The notes: generated by a model from the sequence alone, not told the origin. Shown: positions 27,118 through 36,533, counted from the first letter of the stretch. The stretch: 64,000 nucleotides of DNA from MWEH01 sp035409945 (GCA_035409945.1 DAONQC010000001.1:1-64000), one strand, 5' to 3'. Numbers and translations: made by a program.

Positions 27118-28521
27118 ATGTTAATAACGGCAAGAGGGTTAAAAAATATATTATTTTTATTTTCGTTGATATTGCTTATTTGTGCTTTTTTATTCATTAT
27201 AAGCACACTTGAGCAAAATTCTTATGATTACTTAGCAGAGGCATATAACAATTCTGACTTTTATGTAAATTTAACGCCACAAGAATATGAGTATAATGCA
27301 ACTCCACAATCTTTTGTCGTTGATATTAAATATAACAATGAAGATTTTGATGATTATACTGTCAATTATTTTAAAGATGGGAGTACAGAGAGGTTGGATG
27401 AGCCTCCAACTAATGCAAACAGTTATGATGTGGAAATATTCGTAGATGAATATAACAACTGGAGAACTTCTTTAATAATTACACCAAAGCCCATTACGGT
27501 TAATTATGCGGGTCCATATGAATATACATATTCAGGTTTACGACACGGTAGGACGATCACGGCAATTGGAGTAATTTCTCCAGATGATGTTGGATTACAA
27601 ATTCAATATGAAGGTATAAACAATCTAGTTCCTGTTAACGAAATTCCAACCAATGTTGATGATTATGTTATAACAGTTACATTATCCAATCAAAACTATT
27701 CAATTGGACTAACCACTGGGGAGGAAGTTGGTAAATTGCTGATTAATAAGGCTAATTTAATAGCTCGGGCTGAAGATGTAATCATAAAACCAGGAGAGAC
27801 ACCAAGATTTAATATAGTATATACTGGGTTTGTCTCGGGTGAAGATGAGAGTAATTTAAAAGAAAAGCCCACTATAGTTTTTGAGGAGAGCGATCCAGGT
27901 AAATATCCAATAACTCCTCGAGGAGGTATTTCTTCAAACTATAAATTTGTTTATGAAGAGGGTACTGCAATTATTGATTTTGATAAAATAGAAACGACGA
28001 TAGAAGATCATACTTTTACAGTAATAGCATTTTTTGATCCCGATTTTGATTTACAAGTATCAAAAATAACAAGTTCAGATGATGCTTTTAATACTGCCAA
28101 TGAAATAATTAAAAATAGAGGAATGGATACTTATATGGATAAAGTTATCTATGCTTTCGATACTTCGCAGTCTACAGGAATTTCTAGAGATACAAAATAC
28201 AAAATTCAGATATCAAATATTAAATTTAATGACATATTTGCATATAAACTATTTATTGTTGACGAGTTAGGTTTGGTTCATGAAATTAAAAAATTCAGCC
28301 GAAATGGTGATACAATTTCATTTACAACGCCCGAGCTGGGAACAATATTTGTGGTGGAAATGCAACTTAGAACATATTTGATTATTGGTATTTCGGTTGG
28401 GGTATGTATCGTTATTATAGCATTTTTCATATTTACCTATGTTAAGTATTTGATGGAGAAAAAGAATATTGATGAGCGAAATAGAAAACGTAGAAATAAA
28501 ACACGGTATAAGTGGAATTAG
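27118..28521 (+). CDS. Bitopic membrane protein with an MBG-like domain
   Basis: 467 residues. An N-terminal hydrophobic helix (about 9-30), a large extracytoplasmic region, and a second helix near 418-441 followed by a very basic cytoplasmic tail. Residues about 208-286 (INKANLIARAEDVIIKPG, then RFNIVYTGFVSGEDE, then GGISSNYKFVYEEGTAII) match the pattern of the MBG repeat seen in large surface proteins of Gram-positives. An earlier segment (ITPKPITVNYAGPYEYTYSG) looks like a partial repeat. The frame opens at TTG 27088, but AGAGGTG just before ATG 27118 decides the start. Specific function unknown. Confidence 0.7.
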   Translation: MLITARGLKNILFLFSLILLICAFLFIISTLEQNSYDYLAEAYNNSDFYVNLTPQEYEYNATPQSFVVDIKYNNEDFDDYTVNYFKDGSTERLDEPPTNANSYDVEIFVDEYNNWRTSLIITPKPITVNYAGPYEYTYSGLRHGRTITAIGVISPDDVGLQIQYEGINNLVPVNEIPTNVDDYVITVTLSNQNYSIGLTTGEEVGKLLINKANLIARAEDVIIKPGETPRFNIVYTGFVSGEDESNLKEKPTIVFEESDPGKYPITPRGGISSNYKFVYEEGTAIIDFDKIETTIEDHTFTVIAFFDPDFDLQVSKITSSDDAFNTANEIIKNRGMDTYMDKVIYAFDTSQSTGISRDTKYKIQISNIKFNDIFAYKLFIVDELGLVHEIKKFSRNGDTISFTTPELGTIFVVEMQLRTYLIIGISVGVCIVIIAFFIFTYVKYLMEKKNIDERNRKRRNKTRYKWN

Positions 28522-28581
28522 ATGTTAATTTGAGTAAAATGAAATTACTTGCCTGCATTTTTCAATGTTATGTATGATAGA

Positions 28582-28747
28582 TATTAGCCAACATCAATGT
28601 TAGTTATCAAAGTAAGTGCAATGGTAGATAACCCTCGAACGTTACAGGGTAAGTGCAACTTTTGATAGTACTCGTAAGAAACTGAAGGTTTTTATTAGCC
28701 AACATCAATATATTTGTTGATATATTTGTTGCGGAAAAAATGTTGGC
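28582..28747 (+). repeat. Direct and inverted repeats upstream of rpsB
   Basis: TATTAGCCAACATCAAT occurs twice exactly (28582-28598 and 28693-28709). GTAAGTGCAA occurs twice (28612-28621 and 28649-28658), flanking an ACCCT/AGGGT hairpin. TATCAAAGT and ACTTTTGATA can close that structure with one bulge. The second long copy runs into two tandem units of ATATATTTGTTG and an inverted repeat GCCAACAT (28698-28705)/ATGTTGGC (28740-28747). The block occupies most of the 334-bp gap before rpsB and contains no ORF. Confidence 0.6.
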
Positions 28748-28754
28748 GTGATAT

Positions 28755-28815
28755 TATAATCAAGAATTAAACACTTGCATAGGTTCATTCCTGTTCCTTA
28801 TTAGGTAAATGAACC
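28755..28815 (+). promoter_or_regulatory. rpsB -10 box and leader hairpin
   Basis: TATAAT (28755-28760) without a clear -35. In the resulting leader of about 90 nt, GGTTCATT (28782-28789) pairs perfectly with AATGAACC (28808-28815). No T run follows, so it is not a terminator. A ribosomal-protein leader that binds S2 is one possibility, not shown. Confidence 0.45.
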
Positions 28816-28855
28816 AAATTATTATTCGCAAGGAAGAAAAAACAGGAGGTTTTAT

Positions 28856-29614
28856 ATGTCAGTTGTAACAATGAAACAATTATTAGAAGTGGGACTTCAT
28901 TTTGGGCATCAAGTGAGAAGATGGAATCCTAAGATGAAAGAGTATATCTATGGATCTAGAAATAATATCCATATTATTAACCTACAAAAGGCTGTTGAAT
29001 TAATCGAGGAAGCATATGCTTTTATTCAATCAGTTGCGGCAGAAGGTAAGGATATTCTTTTTGTTGGCAGAAAAAAACAGGCGAAAGATGTAATTAAGTC
29101 AGCTGCAGAGCGTTGCGGAATGTACTACATAAACGAGAGATGGTTAGGGGGGACTTTAACAAACTTTGCAACTATTCGTTCCAGAATTGATAGACTAAAC
29201 AAATTAGATCAAATGGAACAAATAGGTTCCTTTGAACTATTACCAAAAAAAGAGGTTATGCAATTAAACAAAGAACGCGAAATCCTTAGAAAGAATCTAG
29301 GCGGGATTCAAAACATGAGGAGTTTACCAGGAGCTCTTTTTATTGTTGATATTAAAGAAGAACATCTAGCCGTAGCCGAAGCAAATAAATTGAATATACC
29401 TATAGTTGCTTTAGTTGATACGAACTGTGACCCGGATTTGATTGATTATGTTATTCCAGGCAATGACGATGCAATTAGAGCAGTGAAATTAATTTCTAAC
29501 TTGATGGCGGACGCGGTTATCGTTGCTAGAGAGGGAGAGGAGGCTCTTAGTCTAAAACAGGTCGATGAGATAGAAGGCGAAGACGCTCAAATAGAAGAAA
29601 AAGAAGATAATTAG
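28856..29614 (+). CDS. rpsB: 30S ribosomal protein S2
   Basis: Recognised from VVTMKQLLEVGLHFGHQVRRWNPKM, then GTLTNFATIRSRI and ALVDTNCDPDLIDYVIPGNDDAIRA. 252 aa, with the acidic C-terminal tail common in Firmicutes. AGGAGG precedes the ATG. It leads the rpsB-tsf-pyrH order. Confidence 0.97.
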   Translation: MSVVTMKQLLEVGLHFGHQVRRWNPKMKEYIYGSRNNIHIINLQKAVELIEEAYAFIQSVAAEGKDILFVGRKKQAKDVIKSAAERCGMYYINERWLGGTLTNFATIRSRIDRLNKLDQMEQIGSFELLPKKEVMQLNKEREILRKNLGGIQNMRSLPGALFIVDIKEEHLAVAEANKLNIPIVALVDTNCDPDLIDYVIPGNDDAIRAVKLISNLMADAVIVAREGEEALSLKQVDEIEGEDAQIEEKEDN

Positions 29615-29661
29615 TTTTACTGTATTTATGATACAAAATTAAGAATGTAAGGAGGTGTGAC

Positions 29662-30333
29662 ATGGCGTTTACTGCAAATGATGTTAGAGATTTACGTGTT
29701 CGTACTGGTGCTGGAATGATGGACTGTAAAAATGCGTTAGTAGAAACCAATGGGGATGTTGAAAAAGCAATTGAATATTTAAGAGAAAAAGGCATTGCAA
29801 AAGCTGCTAAAAGGTCTGGACGAATTGCCTCTCAAGGTATTGTAGATAGTTACATACATATGGGTGGTAAAATAGGAGTGCTGCTAGAGCTTAACTGTGA
29901 AACTGACTTTGTAGCAAAGAGTGATATGTTTAAAGATTTAGCACATGATTTGACTTTACAAATTGCTGCATCAAAAGCCCTTTATGTTGCCAGAGAAGAG
30001 GTTCCCTCTAACGAGATAGAACACGAGAAGAACATAATTAAAGCTCAAATTACAAACGATGAATCAATGACTAACAAACCAGAACATGTAAAGGAAAGAT
30101 TCGTCGAGGGGCGTATGGAAAAGTTTTTCAAAGATATTTGTTTGTTAGAACAGCCTTTTGTTAAAGACCCGAGTGTAACCGTAAATGATTTAGTTATGGA
30201 AGCAACAGCCAAAATCGGTGAAAAAATTTCTGTGAGAAGGTTTGTAAGATATGAAATGGGTGAGGGATTAGAAAAAAAATCTTGTAACCTAGCGGAAGAG
30301 GTTGATGCAGAAATAGCTAAAATGTCTAAATAA
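29662..30333 (+). CDS. tsf: Elongation factor Ts
   Basis: Nucleotide exchange factor for EF-Tu. The N-terminal signature DVRDLRVRTGAGMMDCKNAL and the TDFVAKSD block are present. At 223 aa it is the short form: only part of the dimerisation region found in the roughly 290-aa E. coli protein is retained. AAGGAGGTG precedes the ATG. An intrinsic terminator follows immediately. Confidence 0.96.
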   Translation: MAFTANDVRDLRVRTGAGMMDCKNALVETNGDVEKAIEYLREKGIAKAAKRSGRIASQGIVDSYIHMGGKIGVLLELNCETDFVAKSDMFKDLAHDLTLQIAASKALYVAREEVPSNEIEHEKNIIKAQITNDESMTNKPEHVKERFVEGRMEKFFKDICLLEQPFVKDPSVTVNDLVMEATAKIGEKISVRRFVRYEMGEGLEKKSCNLAEEVDAEIAKMSK

Positions 30334-30340
30334 AATAAAG

Positions 30341-30366
30341 AGATACCTTAACGGGTATCTTTTTTC
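30341..30366 (+). terminator. Intrinsic terminator between tsf and pyrH
   Basis: AGATACC (30341-30347) pairs with GGTATCT (30354-30360), followed by TTTTTTC. It lies 14 bp before pyrH, so it probably lowers read-through from the translation genes. Confidence 0.82.
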
Positions 30367-30380
30367 TTGTGGGGGATAAT

Positions 30381-31088
30381 ATGGCAATAAAATACAAAAG
30401 AGTATTACTAAAGATTTCAGGCGAGGCATTGGCGGGGGAAACCAAATTTGGTATAAATGAAGTTATTTTAGATAGTATTGTCAATCAAATTAAAGAGGTT
30501 CATTCTTTAGGTATTGAGATCGGTATAGTGGTCGGTGGCGGAAACTTTTGGCGAGGCAGGCAGGGTGGTGGTATGGATCGCACTACTGCGGATCATATGG
30601 GCATGCTGGCGACTGTAATCAATGCTTTGGCCATGCAAGATGCCTTAGAAAGAAAAGGTGTGATGACAAGGATTCAAACAGCTTTAGATATGACAAAAAT
30701 AGCTGAACCATTTATTCAAAGGAGAGCTATTAGACATCTTGAAAAAGGTCGAGTTGTCATATTTGGGTGCGGAACTGGGAACCCGTTTTTCACAACAGAT
30801 ACCGCTGCTTCTTTACGTGCAAATGAAATACATGCAGATGTGTTATTACTAGCCAAAAATATTGATGGGGTTTACGATGCGGATCCTAAAAAATGCCCCA
30901 ATGCGAAAAAATACAAAACTATTACACATAGAGAATACATTGAAAAAGGTTTAACATTTATGGACACCTCAGCTGTTGCATTATGTGACGAAAACAACAT
31001 ACCTATAATTGGATTTGGATTGAACGAACCGAGTAGTATAGTTAGGGTCGTTAGGGGCGAAACTATAGGAACAATTATTTCACATTAA
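30381..31088 (+). CDS. pyrH: Uridylate kinase (UMP kinase)
   Basis: Phosphorylates UMP to UDP. Amino-acid-kinase fold: YKRVLLKISGEALAG, VVGGGNFWRG, the DHMGMLATVINALA block and GTGNPFFTTDTAASLRA. The GGGGGA site lies before ATG 30381, chosen over an upstream GTG at 30369; 235 aa. The frr gene that normally follows is not here; the operon stops at a strong terminator. Confidence 0.96.
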   Translation: MAIKYKRVLLKISGEALAGETKFGINEVILDSIVNQIKEVHSLGIEIGIVVGGGNFWRGRQGGGMDRTTADHMGMLATVINALAMQDALERKGVMTRIQTALDMTKIAEPFIQRRAIRHLEKGRVVIFGCGTGNPFFTTDTAASLRANEIHADVLLLAKNIDGVYDADPKKCPNAKKYKTITHREYIEKGLTFMDTSAVALCDENNIPIIGFGLNEPSSIVRVVRGETIGTIISH

Positions 31089-31148
31089 ACTGATTCGCTA
31101 TTGGTTGAATAATCGGACAAACGTTTTGTTATACATTAGGTTATAAAA

Positions 31149-31187
31149 ATAGACTGTGGTTATAATATTTACCACAGTCTATCTTTT
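31149..31187. terminator. Bidirectional terminator between pyrH and the HtrA-like gene
   Basis: ATAGACTGTGGT (31149-31160) and ACCACAGTCTAT (31171-31182) form a perfect 12-bp stem with a 10-nt loop. CTTTTTG follows on the + strand, and ATTTTTAT on the minus strand, so it serves both convergent genes. Confidence 0.9.
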
Positions 31188-31219
31188 TGTGTTGTTATTA
31201 TTGGTGCAAGATGGTCTTA

Positions 31220-32500
31220 TTAGGGCGTGTATCCAAATACATATTGTTGCATTGTAAGTTCTACATCAAATGTATTCGTAGTAGTAATTTGACCAAATAT
31301 ATTATATTGTCTTCGTTCAATTGTAATAATGATTTGGTCACCAACTTTTAAGTCTTTAATAAAATCTCCTAATGAGTTTGATTTATCGAAAAGGATAGGG
31401 GCTCCATCCTTCTTTTTAACTGCATTTATATAATCTCCTACAGCAATTTTGTTTCCATCAGCAGCCTGTTTGTTATAAACAGCAACAGTTCCAAAAGGAT
31501 TTAGTTCATTAATTAAATATTCATACGAATTTGTTTGACCTTTTGCAATACGAACTGTTACTCCTAATCTAACTTTCCCTTCAACATATCCAAGGTGATT
31601 GTATTGTTCAGTTCCAGAGGTTCTAATTATGCTATTTGCAACTCTTTGAACATCGTTAATGTGTATTGCATAGCCAATACCTTCTACTCCGCTTCCGGTG
31701 CTTTTTGCATTAACAATACCTATTAAATTTCCAGCAATATCAAAAAGGGCGCCCCCGGAGTTACCTTGGTTGACAGCTACATCAATTTGCAGTAAATTCA
31801 TAGATACACCATCCATATTGATTACTCTTTCTTTTCCGCTTACAATTCCTTTAGTTACACTTCCGCCAAGTGTTCCTAAGGGATTCCCTATGGCAAAAAC
31901 ATCTTCACCAGTTTTAATATTTTCATCTTTATTTCTACAACTTACGGTTGAATATTTACCCTCAATGGTTTGTAAATCATTATCTAATATGGTTAGTATA
32001 GCTAAATCTTCTTCATCGTCACCTCCGAGGATTTTACACTCAACTTCCGTACCATCGTGAAGAACGGCAGTAATTTTTGTTTGTTTGTTTGTAGTTAAAG
32101 CATAATCAATCACATGGCAGCAAGTAACGAGTACTGGTTTTTTAGTCTCTTCGTCTTTACCATAAAAAACAGCGGAGCCTGCTGATTTACTATTTGTTTC
32201 GGGATCAGTAACATATAGAGAAACGACAGAGGTTTCCACGCGTTCTACTGTTTCAGGAAAGGTGTAGGCTCCTTCGGGAAGAGGATTGCCTTCCTTTATC
32301 GTAATGTTGTAACTGGCTGGTGGTGCGATTGCAGATGGTTGGTTAGTTGTGTTATTTGACGAATTATCTGATGAGTGAGTATTATCAGAGGAAGTATCAT
32401 CTTTGAGTCCAACAAAAGATGGGCTGCAACCAGAAATGCTTATGATTACGAAAAAAATTAGCAATATGGATATAAGAATAATAAAAGTTTTGCGTTTCAT
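31220..32500 (-). CDS. HtrA/DegP-like serine protease lipoprotein
   Basis: Envelope protease of family S1C. The signal peptide ends in the lipobox ISGC with Cys25; a Ser/Asn/Thr-rich linker (about 30-60) follows. The trypsin fold has His129 (VTCCHV), Asp165 (EEDLAIL) and Ser248 (NQGNSGGAL). A divergent PDZ-like domain covers about 305-415. GGAGAA lies before the ATG. A TTTGTAA/TTACAAA inverted repeat (32513-32528) lies in its leader and might be an operator. Probably degrades misfolded exported proteins. Confidence 0.9.
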   Translation of the reverse strand: MKRKTFIILISILLIFFVIISISGCSPSFVGLKDDTSSDNTHSSDNSSNNTTNQPSAIAPPASYNITIKEGNPLPEGAYTFPETVERVETSVVSLYVTDPETNSKSAGSAVFYGKDEETKKPVLVTCCHVIDYALTTNKQTKITAVLHDGTEVECKILGGDDEEDLAILTILDNDLQTIEGKYSTVSCRNKDENIKTGEDVFAIGNPLGTLGGSVTKGIVSGKERVINMDGVSMNLLQIDVAVNQGNSGGALFDIAGNLIGIVNAKSTGSGVEGIGYAIHINDVQRVANSIIRTSGTEQYNHLGYVEGKVRLGVTVRIAKGQTNSYEYLINELNPFGTVAVYNKQAADGNKIAVGDYINAVKKKDGAPILFDKSNSLGDFIKDLKVGDQIIITIERRQYNIFGQITTTNTFDVELTMQQYVFGYTP

Positions 32501-32611
32501 TTTTTCTCCTAATTTGTAATTTTACAAAGTCTAACACATCATAGTGAAAATAACGTGAAGTTTATATGCTCTTCTGTTTACTTTCTTACATAATTATAAT
32601 ACAATTTACCC

Positions 32612-33655
32612 ATGAATAGAACAAAAAAAGTGGTATTAAAAGATATTGATGCGTTAGTGATATCAAGTCCATCTAATTTGTTTTACTTTACTGGGTATAC
32701 TAATGTTGACGCGGTTCTCATAATTTCCCACAATGAGAGTTATTATATTTCTGATAGCAGAGTTGCTGAGGAGTTCGGAGAGTTTTGTCCAGGTGTGCAA
32801 TTTGTACAAATTGGAAACGGTAAAACATATTACGAAAAAGCAATTGACGTACTAAAAGAGCTTAAAGCAAAACACATAGGCTATGAAGAGGATGATATGC
32901 TTTTCAAAAACTATGTGCTGTTTGATGAATTTTTTGAAATGCTGCGTTTCTCTAACCAAATAGCTATGCTCAGATCTATTAAAGATGATTTTGAGATTGA
33001 ACAAATTATTTCAGCACAAAGTATAACGGATACTGTTTTTCACAATGTTTTAAATTACATAAACCCTGGTATCACTGAACTGGAGTTAACAAACTATATT
33101 AACAGTAATATATTCGCTCTTGGGGGTAGTTTAGCATTTGATACAATTGTTGCATTTGGCAGAAATACTTCTAAACCTCACGCACATCCAGGTAAGAATA
33201 TATTACAGACGAAGGATATTGTAACCATTGATTTTGGGGCTAAATTTAATGGTTATTGTTCAGATATGACTAGAAGTTTTTGTGTCGGAAAACCATCGGA
33301 TAGGTATATCAACACCTACAACCTGGTGTTGGAGGCGCAGTGTAATGCTATAAATCAAATGAAGGCAGGATTGACAGGCCAAGAAATTGATGCCTTGGCG
33401 AGAAATTATTTTCCAAGTAGCATAGCTAAATACTTTACTCACTCTTTGGGGCATTCGTTTGGTATAGATATTCACGAACGCCCAAGTTTAAGTCCATTAT
33501 ATACAGGAATTATCAATAAAAACGTTGTAACGAGCGTTGAGCCTGGATTATATTACACTGGTGATTATGGTGTACGTATAGAGGATATAGTATTAGTCAA
33601 AGAGAACGGTGTGCAAAACTTGACAAAATCGCCAAAAAAATTAATAATAATCTAG
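32612..33655 (+). CDS. M24 metallopeptidase, Xaa-Pro aminopeptidase family
   Basis: Cleaves peptides next to proline. An N-terminal creatinase-like domain (about 1-120) precedes the pita-bread catalytic domain. Metal ligands are visible in IDFGAKFNGYCSDMTR (two Asp), HSLGHSFGIDIHERP (His), SVEPGLYY (Glu) and VRIEDIVLV (Glu). 347 aa. No Shine-Dalgarno site precedes the ATG. A TATAAT at 32595-32600 places the transcript start only about 5 nt upstream, so the mRNA is nearly leaderless. It is followed by efp, a common pairing in Firmicutes. Confidence 0.92.
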   Translation: MNRTKKVVLKDIDALVISSPSNLFYFTGYTNVDAVLIISHNESYYISDSRVAEEFGEFCPGVQFVQIGNGKTYYEKAIDVLKELKAKHIGYEEDDMLFKNYVLFDEFFEMLRFSNQIAMLRSIKDDFEIEQIISAQSITDTVFHNVLNYINPGITELELTNYINSNIFALGGSLAFDTIVAFGRNTSKPHAHPGKNILQTKDIVTIDFGAKFNGYCSDMTRSFCVGKPSDRYINTYNLVLEAQCNAINQMKAGLTGQEIDALARNYFPSSIAKYFTHSLGHSFGIDIHERPSLSPLYTGIINKNVVTSVEPGLYYTGDYGVRIEDIVLVKENGVQNLTKSPKKLIII

Positions 33656-33677
33656 GTTACTGTTAGGAGGTATAAAA

Positions 33678-34244
33678 ATGGCATATATTACAGCAGGTGA
33701 TTTTAGAAAAGGTGTTACATTTGAAATAGAAAATGGTTCAGTACAAGTGATTATTGATTTTCAACATGTAAAACCAGGGAAAGGAGCCGCATTCGTCCGA
33801 GCAAAAATGAGAAATGTTATGACGGGTGGTGTTATTGAAAGAACATTTAATCCGAACGAAAAATTTGAACTTGCTCATATTGAACGCAAAAAGATGGATT
33901 ATAGTTACAATGATGGTGATTTGTACTATTTCATGGATACTGAAACCTATGATCTAGTTCCGATGAATAAAGATTTAGTAGAAGATGCTTTACGTTTTAT
34001 AAAAGAAGGTTCTCAAGTTGATGTTGCTTTTTACAAGGGCTCAGCATTTTCAGTAGAGCCGGAAAATTTTGTTGAATTGCAAATTGTAGAATGCGAGCCA
34101 GGATTGCCTGGAGCTACTGCGCAACCAGGAACTAAAACCGCGGTTTTAGAAACAGGTTTTTCTATTCAAGTACCTTTATTTGTTAATGAGGGTGAAGTTG
34201 TAAGAGTCGATACGAGAACCGGCGAATATATGTCAAGGGCGTAA
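33678..34244 (+). CDS. efp: Translation elongation factor P
   Basis: Rescues ribosomes stalled at polyproline. The modification loop HVKPGKGAAFVRAKMRN places the tip Lys at residue 35. The KOW and OB domains are normal; 188 aa. The Firmicute-type loop suggests a modification other than beta-lysine, by inference from family. AGGAGG precedes the ATG; it lies 22 bp after the peptidase. Confidence 0.97.
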   Translation: MAYITAGDFRKGVTFEIENGSVQVIIDFQHVKPGKGAAFVRAKMRNVMTGGVIERTFNPNEKFELAHIERKKMDYSYNDGDLYYFMDTETYDLVPMNKDLVEDALRFIKEGSQVDVAFYKGSAFSVEPENFVELQIVECEPGLPGATAQPGTKTAVLETGFSIQVPLFVNEGEVVRVDTRTGEYMSRA

Positions 34245-34355
34245 TAAAAAAATAGTTTAGTTTTAAGTTATTGATTTGCATTATAAATATTCTTACTTTT
34301 CGTATGTTAGGTTTTATAGTTTGAATAAGTTAATTGAAGGAATTCTTGTAAGAAT

Positions 34356-34368
34356 ATTATGATATAAT
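34356..34368 (+). promoter_or_regulatory. Extended -10 promoter of the asp23-nusB-xse operon
   Basis: TGATATAAT (34360-34368) is an extended -10 element, with no good -35. The predicted start is at or next to the ATG at 34376. Confidence 0.65.
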
Positions 34369-34375
34369 GAGAGCT

Positions 34376-34681
34376 ATGATTAAAATGTCAGAAACAAATT
34401 TAGAATTTCGATTAAAGGAACTTATTGAATTAGAAGTTAACAAGGCTATTTCAATGATAGAAGGGGCTGAGTTAGCGACCAGTTCTGAAGTTAAGAGTGC
34501 TGTTGAGATCTTTTTTCTTAATCATATTATCGATATTACAGTTAATGTTGATATGGATTATGGTAGTGTTATTACCGATTTGAGTTGCAGTTTACAAGAA
34601 AAAATAAAATTATTAATAGAGAAAAATACTAAATTTAATCTTAGGAAAATTAATGTAATTGTACATGACGTTGTTTTATGA
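34376..34681 (+). CDS. Asp23/Gls24 (YqhY-like) protein
   Basis: Small Asp23-fold protein. Position just before nusB matches YqhY of Bacillus, which is linked to acetyl-CoA carboxylase control. The middle block (IIDITVNVDMDYGSVITDLSCSLQEKIKLLIE) and the C-terminal VNVIVHDV-like strand fit the family. Three in-frame ATGs (34367, 34376, 34385) exist. The first is inside the -10 box, so 34376 or 34385 is used, and no Shine-Dalgarno site is present. Overlaps nusB by 4 bp. Confidence 0.82.
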   Translation: MIKMSETNLEFRLKELIELEVNKAISMIEGAELATSSEVKSAVEIFFLNHIIDITVNVDMDYGSVITDLSCSLQEKIKLLIEKNTKFNLRKINVIVHDVVL

Positions 34682-35091
34682 GCATAACTACAAGAAGAAA
34701 GGCACGAGATAGTGTTTATAAGTTGGTTTTTGAATACTTGTTTACTAATAAAATAAATCAAAAATTATTAGAGACCACTTATATTGTTAATTTACCAAAA
34801 GAAGATGTTGAGTACACACAAACTGTTTATTTTGGAGTAATAGAAAGATTTCAAGATCTTAAGATATATGTTGAAAAATATGCAGAAGGGTTTGTTTTTG
34901 AAAGAATTTATAAAACAGATTTAGCTGCAATCTTAATAGCGACTTATGAAATCATATATATGAAGGATATACCTAACAATGTTGCTATAGCAGAAGCTAT
35001 AGAGTTAGTTAAAAAGTATTCTACTCCTAAAAGCGGTTCTTTTGTTAATGGGGTTTTAAGTGCTATTAACAAAGATGTTTCAAAGGGATGA
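34678..35091 (+). CDS. nusB: Transcription antitermination factor NusB
   Basis: All-helical factor for rRNA antitermination. RRKARDSVYKLVFEYLF at the start, ILIATYEIIYMKDIPNNVAIAEAIELVKKYS, and the final FVNGVLSAI are typical. 137 aa. ATGA overlap with asp23, and one base separates its stop from xseA. Confidence 0.93.
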   Translation: MSITTRRKARDSVYKLVFEYLFTNKINQKLLETTYIVNLPKEDVEYTQTVYFGVIERFQDLKIYVEKYAEGFVFERIYKTDLAAILIATYEIIYMKDIPNNVAIAEAIELVKKYSTPKSGSFVNGVLSAINKDVSKG

Positions 35092-35092
35092 T

Positions 35093-36283
35093 ATGGATTC
35101 AAATTACTTAACAGTTTCCGAACTTAATTCATATTTAAAGCTAAAAATTGAAGATGATCGTTTGTTGTGGGAAGTAAATGTTAAAGGAGAAGTGACTGGT
35201 GTTCGCATCCACAAGCGTAATTGTTACTTCACTTTAAAAGATGAATTAGCTCAACTTCAAATGATTTGTTTTAATGGAGTAGTTTGTGATATCCCGAAAG
35301 AAGGGGATTATGTACTTGTTACCGGAAGGGTATCGTTTTATGAAAAAAATGGGAACATATCATTTATCGTTAAAAAAATAGAGCCTTTCGGCAAGGGGAA
35401 AATTAATCAAAACATAGAGCTTCTAAGAGAGCAATTATTCAAAGAAGGTTTATTTGACGCTAAAAGAAAAAAAACACCACCAATATTACCTCGTAAGATT
35501 GGAGTTATAACAAGTAAAGATGGTGCTGTTATACAAGATATTTATAGTACGATTAGGAAGTCAAACAGTTTCATAGATGTTTATGCTATAAATGTGTCGG
35601 TTCAAGGAACTAGTGCCGTTAAAGAAATAACCTATGCCCTAAAAAAAGCCGATGATAGTAATATGTTTGATGTAATCATTTTGGCAAGAGGAGGAGGGTC
35701 TGCAGAAGATTTGATGGCATTTAATACTGAAGATGTAGTCCGTGCTTTAGCGAATTTAAAAACATTCTCTATATCCGCAATTGGACATGAAACCGATAAT
35801 ACTTTATGTGATTACGTGGCAGATGAAAGGTGCTTAACGCCTACGGCTGCGGGCGAGTTTGTTTCTAGATTGAGCAATAATACAGTAGAATTAGTTTATT
35901 CTTCTTTATTAAACATTGATACATATTTAAATAATCTTATTTTAAAGTACAATCATAAGATTTATGTGCGATCTAAAGACTTAATATTTAGCTATCATAA
36001 TAGGATAGATAATTATGCAAATAGAATAATACAAGCTAGTTCTTCTATGGGCACAAAAGCTGATAAGAAATTATCATTAATAGAAACAGCGTTAACTTCA
36101 ACAATTTCTACATTAAAAGCAATAGACCCTAATAAATTGTTCGAAAATGGTTATTTTAAAATTATGAAAGACAATAAAAATATAAATACAGTTAAAACAC
36201 TTAATGCCCAAGACGATATTAAAATTTTTGGTAAAGATGGTGTTGCGTACGCTACAATAAATAAAACAATCGTAAAACAATAA
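35093..36283 (+). CDS. xseA: Exodeoxyribonuclease VII large subunit
   Basis: Single-strand exonuclease subunit. N-terminal OB fold (LTVSELNSYLKLKIEDD), then the catalytic region: IGVITSKDGAVIQDI, the GGGSAEDLMAFN block and ISAIGHETDNTLCDYVADERCLTPTAA. 396 aa. A frame start at 35060 would overlap nusB by 32 bp; AGGG at 35083 favours ATG 35093. Confidence 0.95.
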   Translation: MDSNYLTVSELNSYLKLKIEDDRLLWEVNVKGEVTGVRIHKRNCYFTLKDELAQLQMICFNGVVCDIPKEGDYVLVTGRVSFYEKNGNISFIVKKIEPFGKGKINQNIELLREQLFKEGLFDAKRKKTPPILPRKIGVITSKDGAVIQDIYSTIRKSNSFIDVYAINVSVQGTSAVKEITYALKKADDSNMFDVIILARGGGSAEDLMAFNTEDVVRALANLKTFSISAIGHETDNTLCDYVADERCLTPTAAGEFVSRLSNNTVELVYSSLLNIDTYLNNLILKYNHKIYVRSKDLIFSYHNRIDNYANRIIQASSSMGTKADKKLSLIETALTSTISTLKAIDPNKLFENGYFKIMKDNKNINTVKTLNAQDDIKIFGKDGVAYATINKTIVKQ

Positions 36284-36326
36284 TAGATGATTGTAATTAG
36301 TTTATAAACAGTTGGAGGATGTGATT

Positions 36327-36533
36327 ATGTCTTTGGAAGATAATATTAAAAAACTTGAGGAAATCGTAAAAAAGATTGATTCCCAAAATATCAATATAGA
36401 AGAAAGCCTTGAATTATATGAAGAGGCAATTAATCTATCTAAACTGTGTTTAAGTGGTGTAAAAAAATATAAAGGAAAACTTGTTGCATTAACAAAAGAA
36501 TTAGAAGAAATTACTCAAGACGGTGAAAGGTGA
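36327..36533 (+). CDS. xseB: Exodeoxyribonuclease VII small subunit
   Basis: Partner of XseA; 68 residues forming a helical hairpin (SLEDNIKKLEEIVKKIDS, then SLELYEEAINLSKLC). GGAGG (36314-36318) selects the ATG at 36327 over an upstream TTG at 36312. Overlaps the ispA GTG start by 4 bp (GTGA). Confidence 0.93.
   Translation: MSLEDNIKKLEEIVKKIDSQNINIEESLELYEEAINLSKLCLSGVKKYKGKLVALTKELEEITQDGER

Noticed and set aside
28698..28747. GCCAACAT/ATGTTGGC as an insertion-element terminal repeat
   Set aside because: Only about 50 bp apart with no ORF or target duplication; treated as a local repeat structure.
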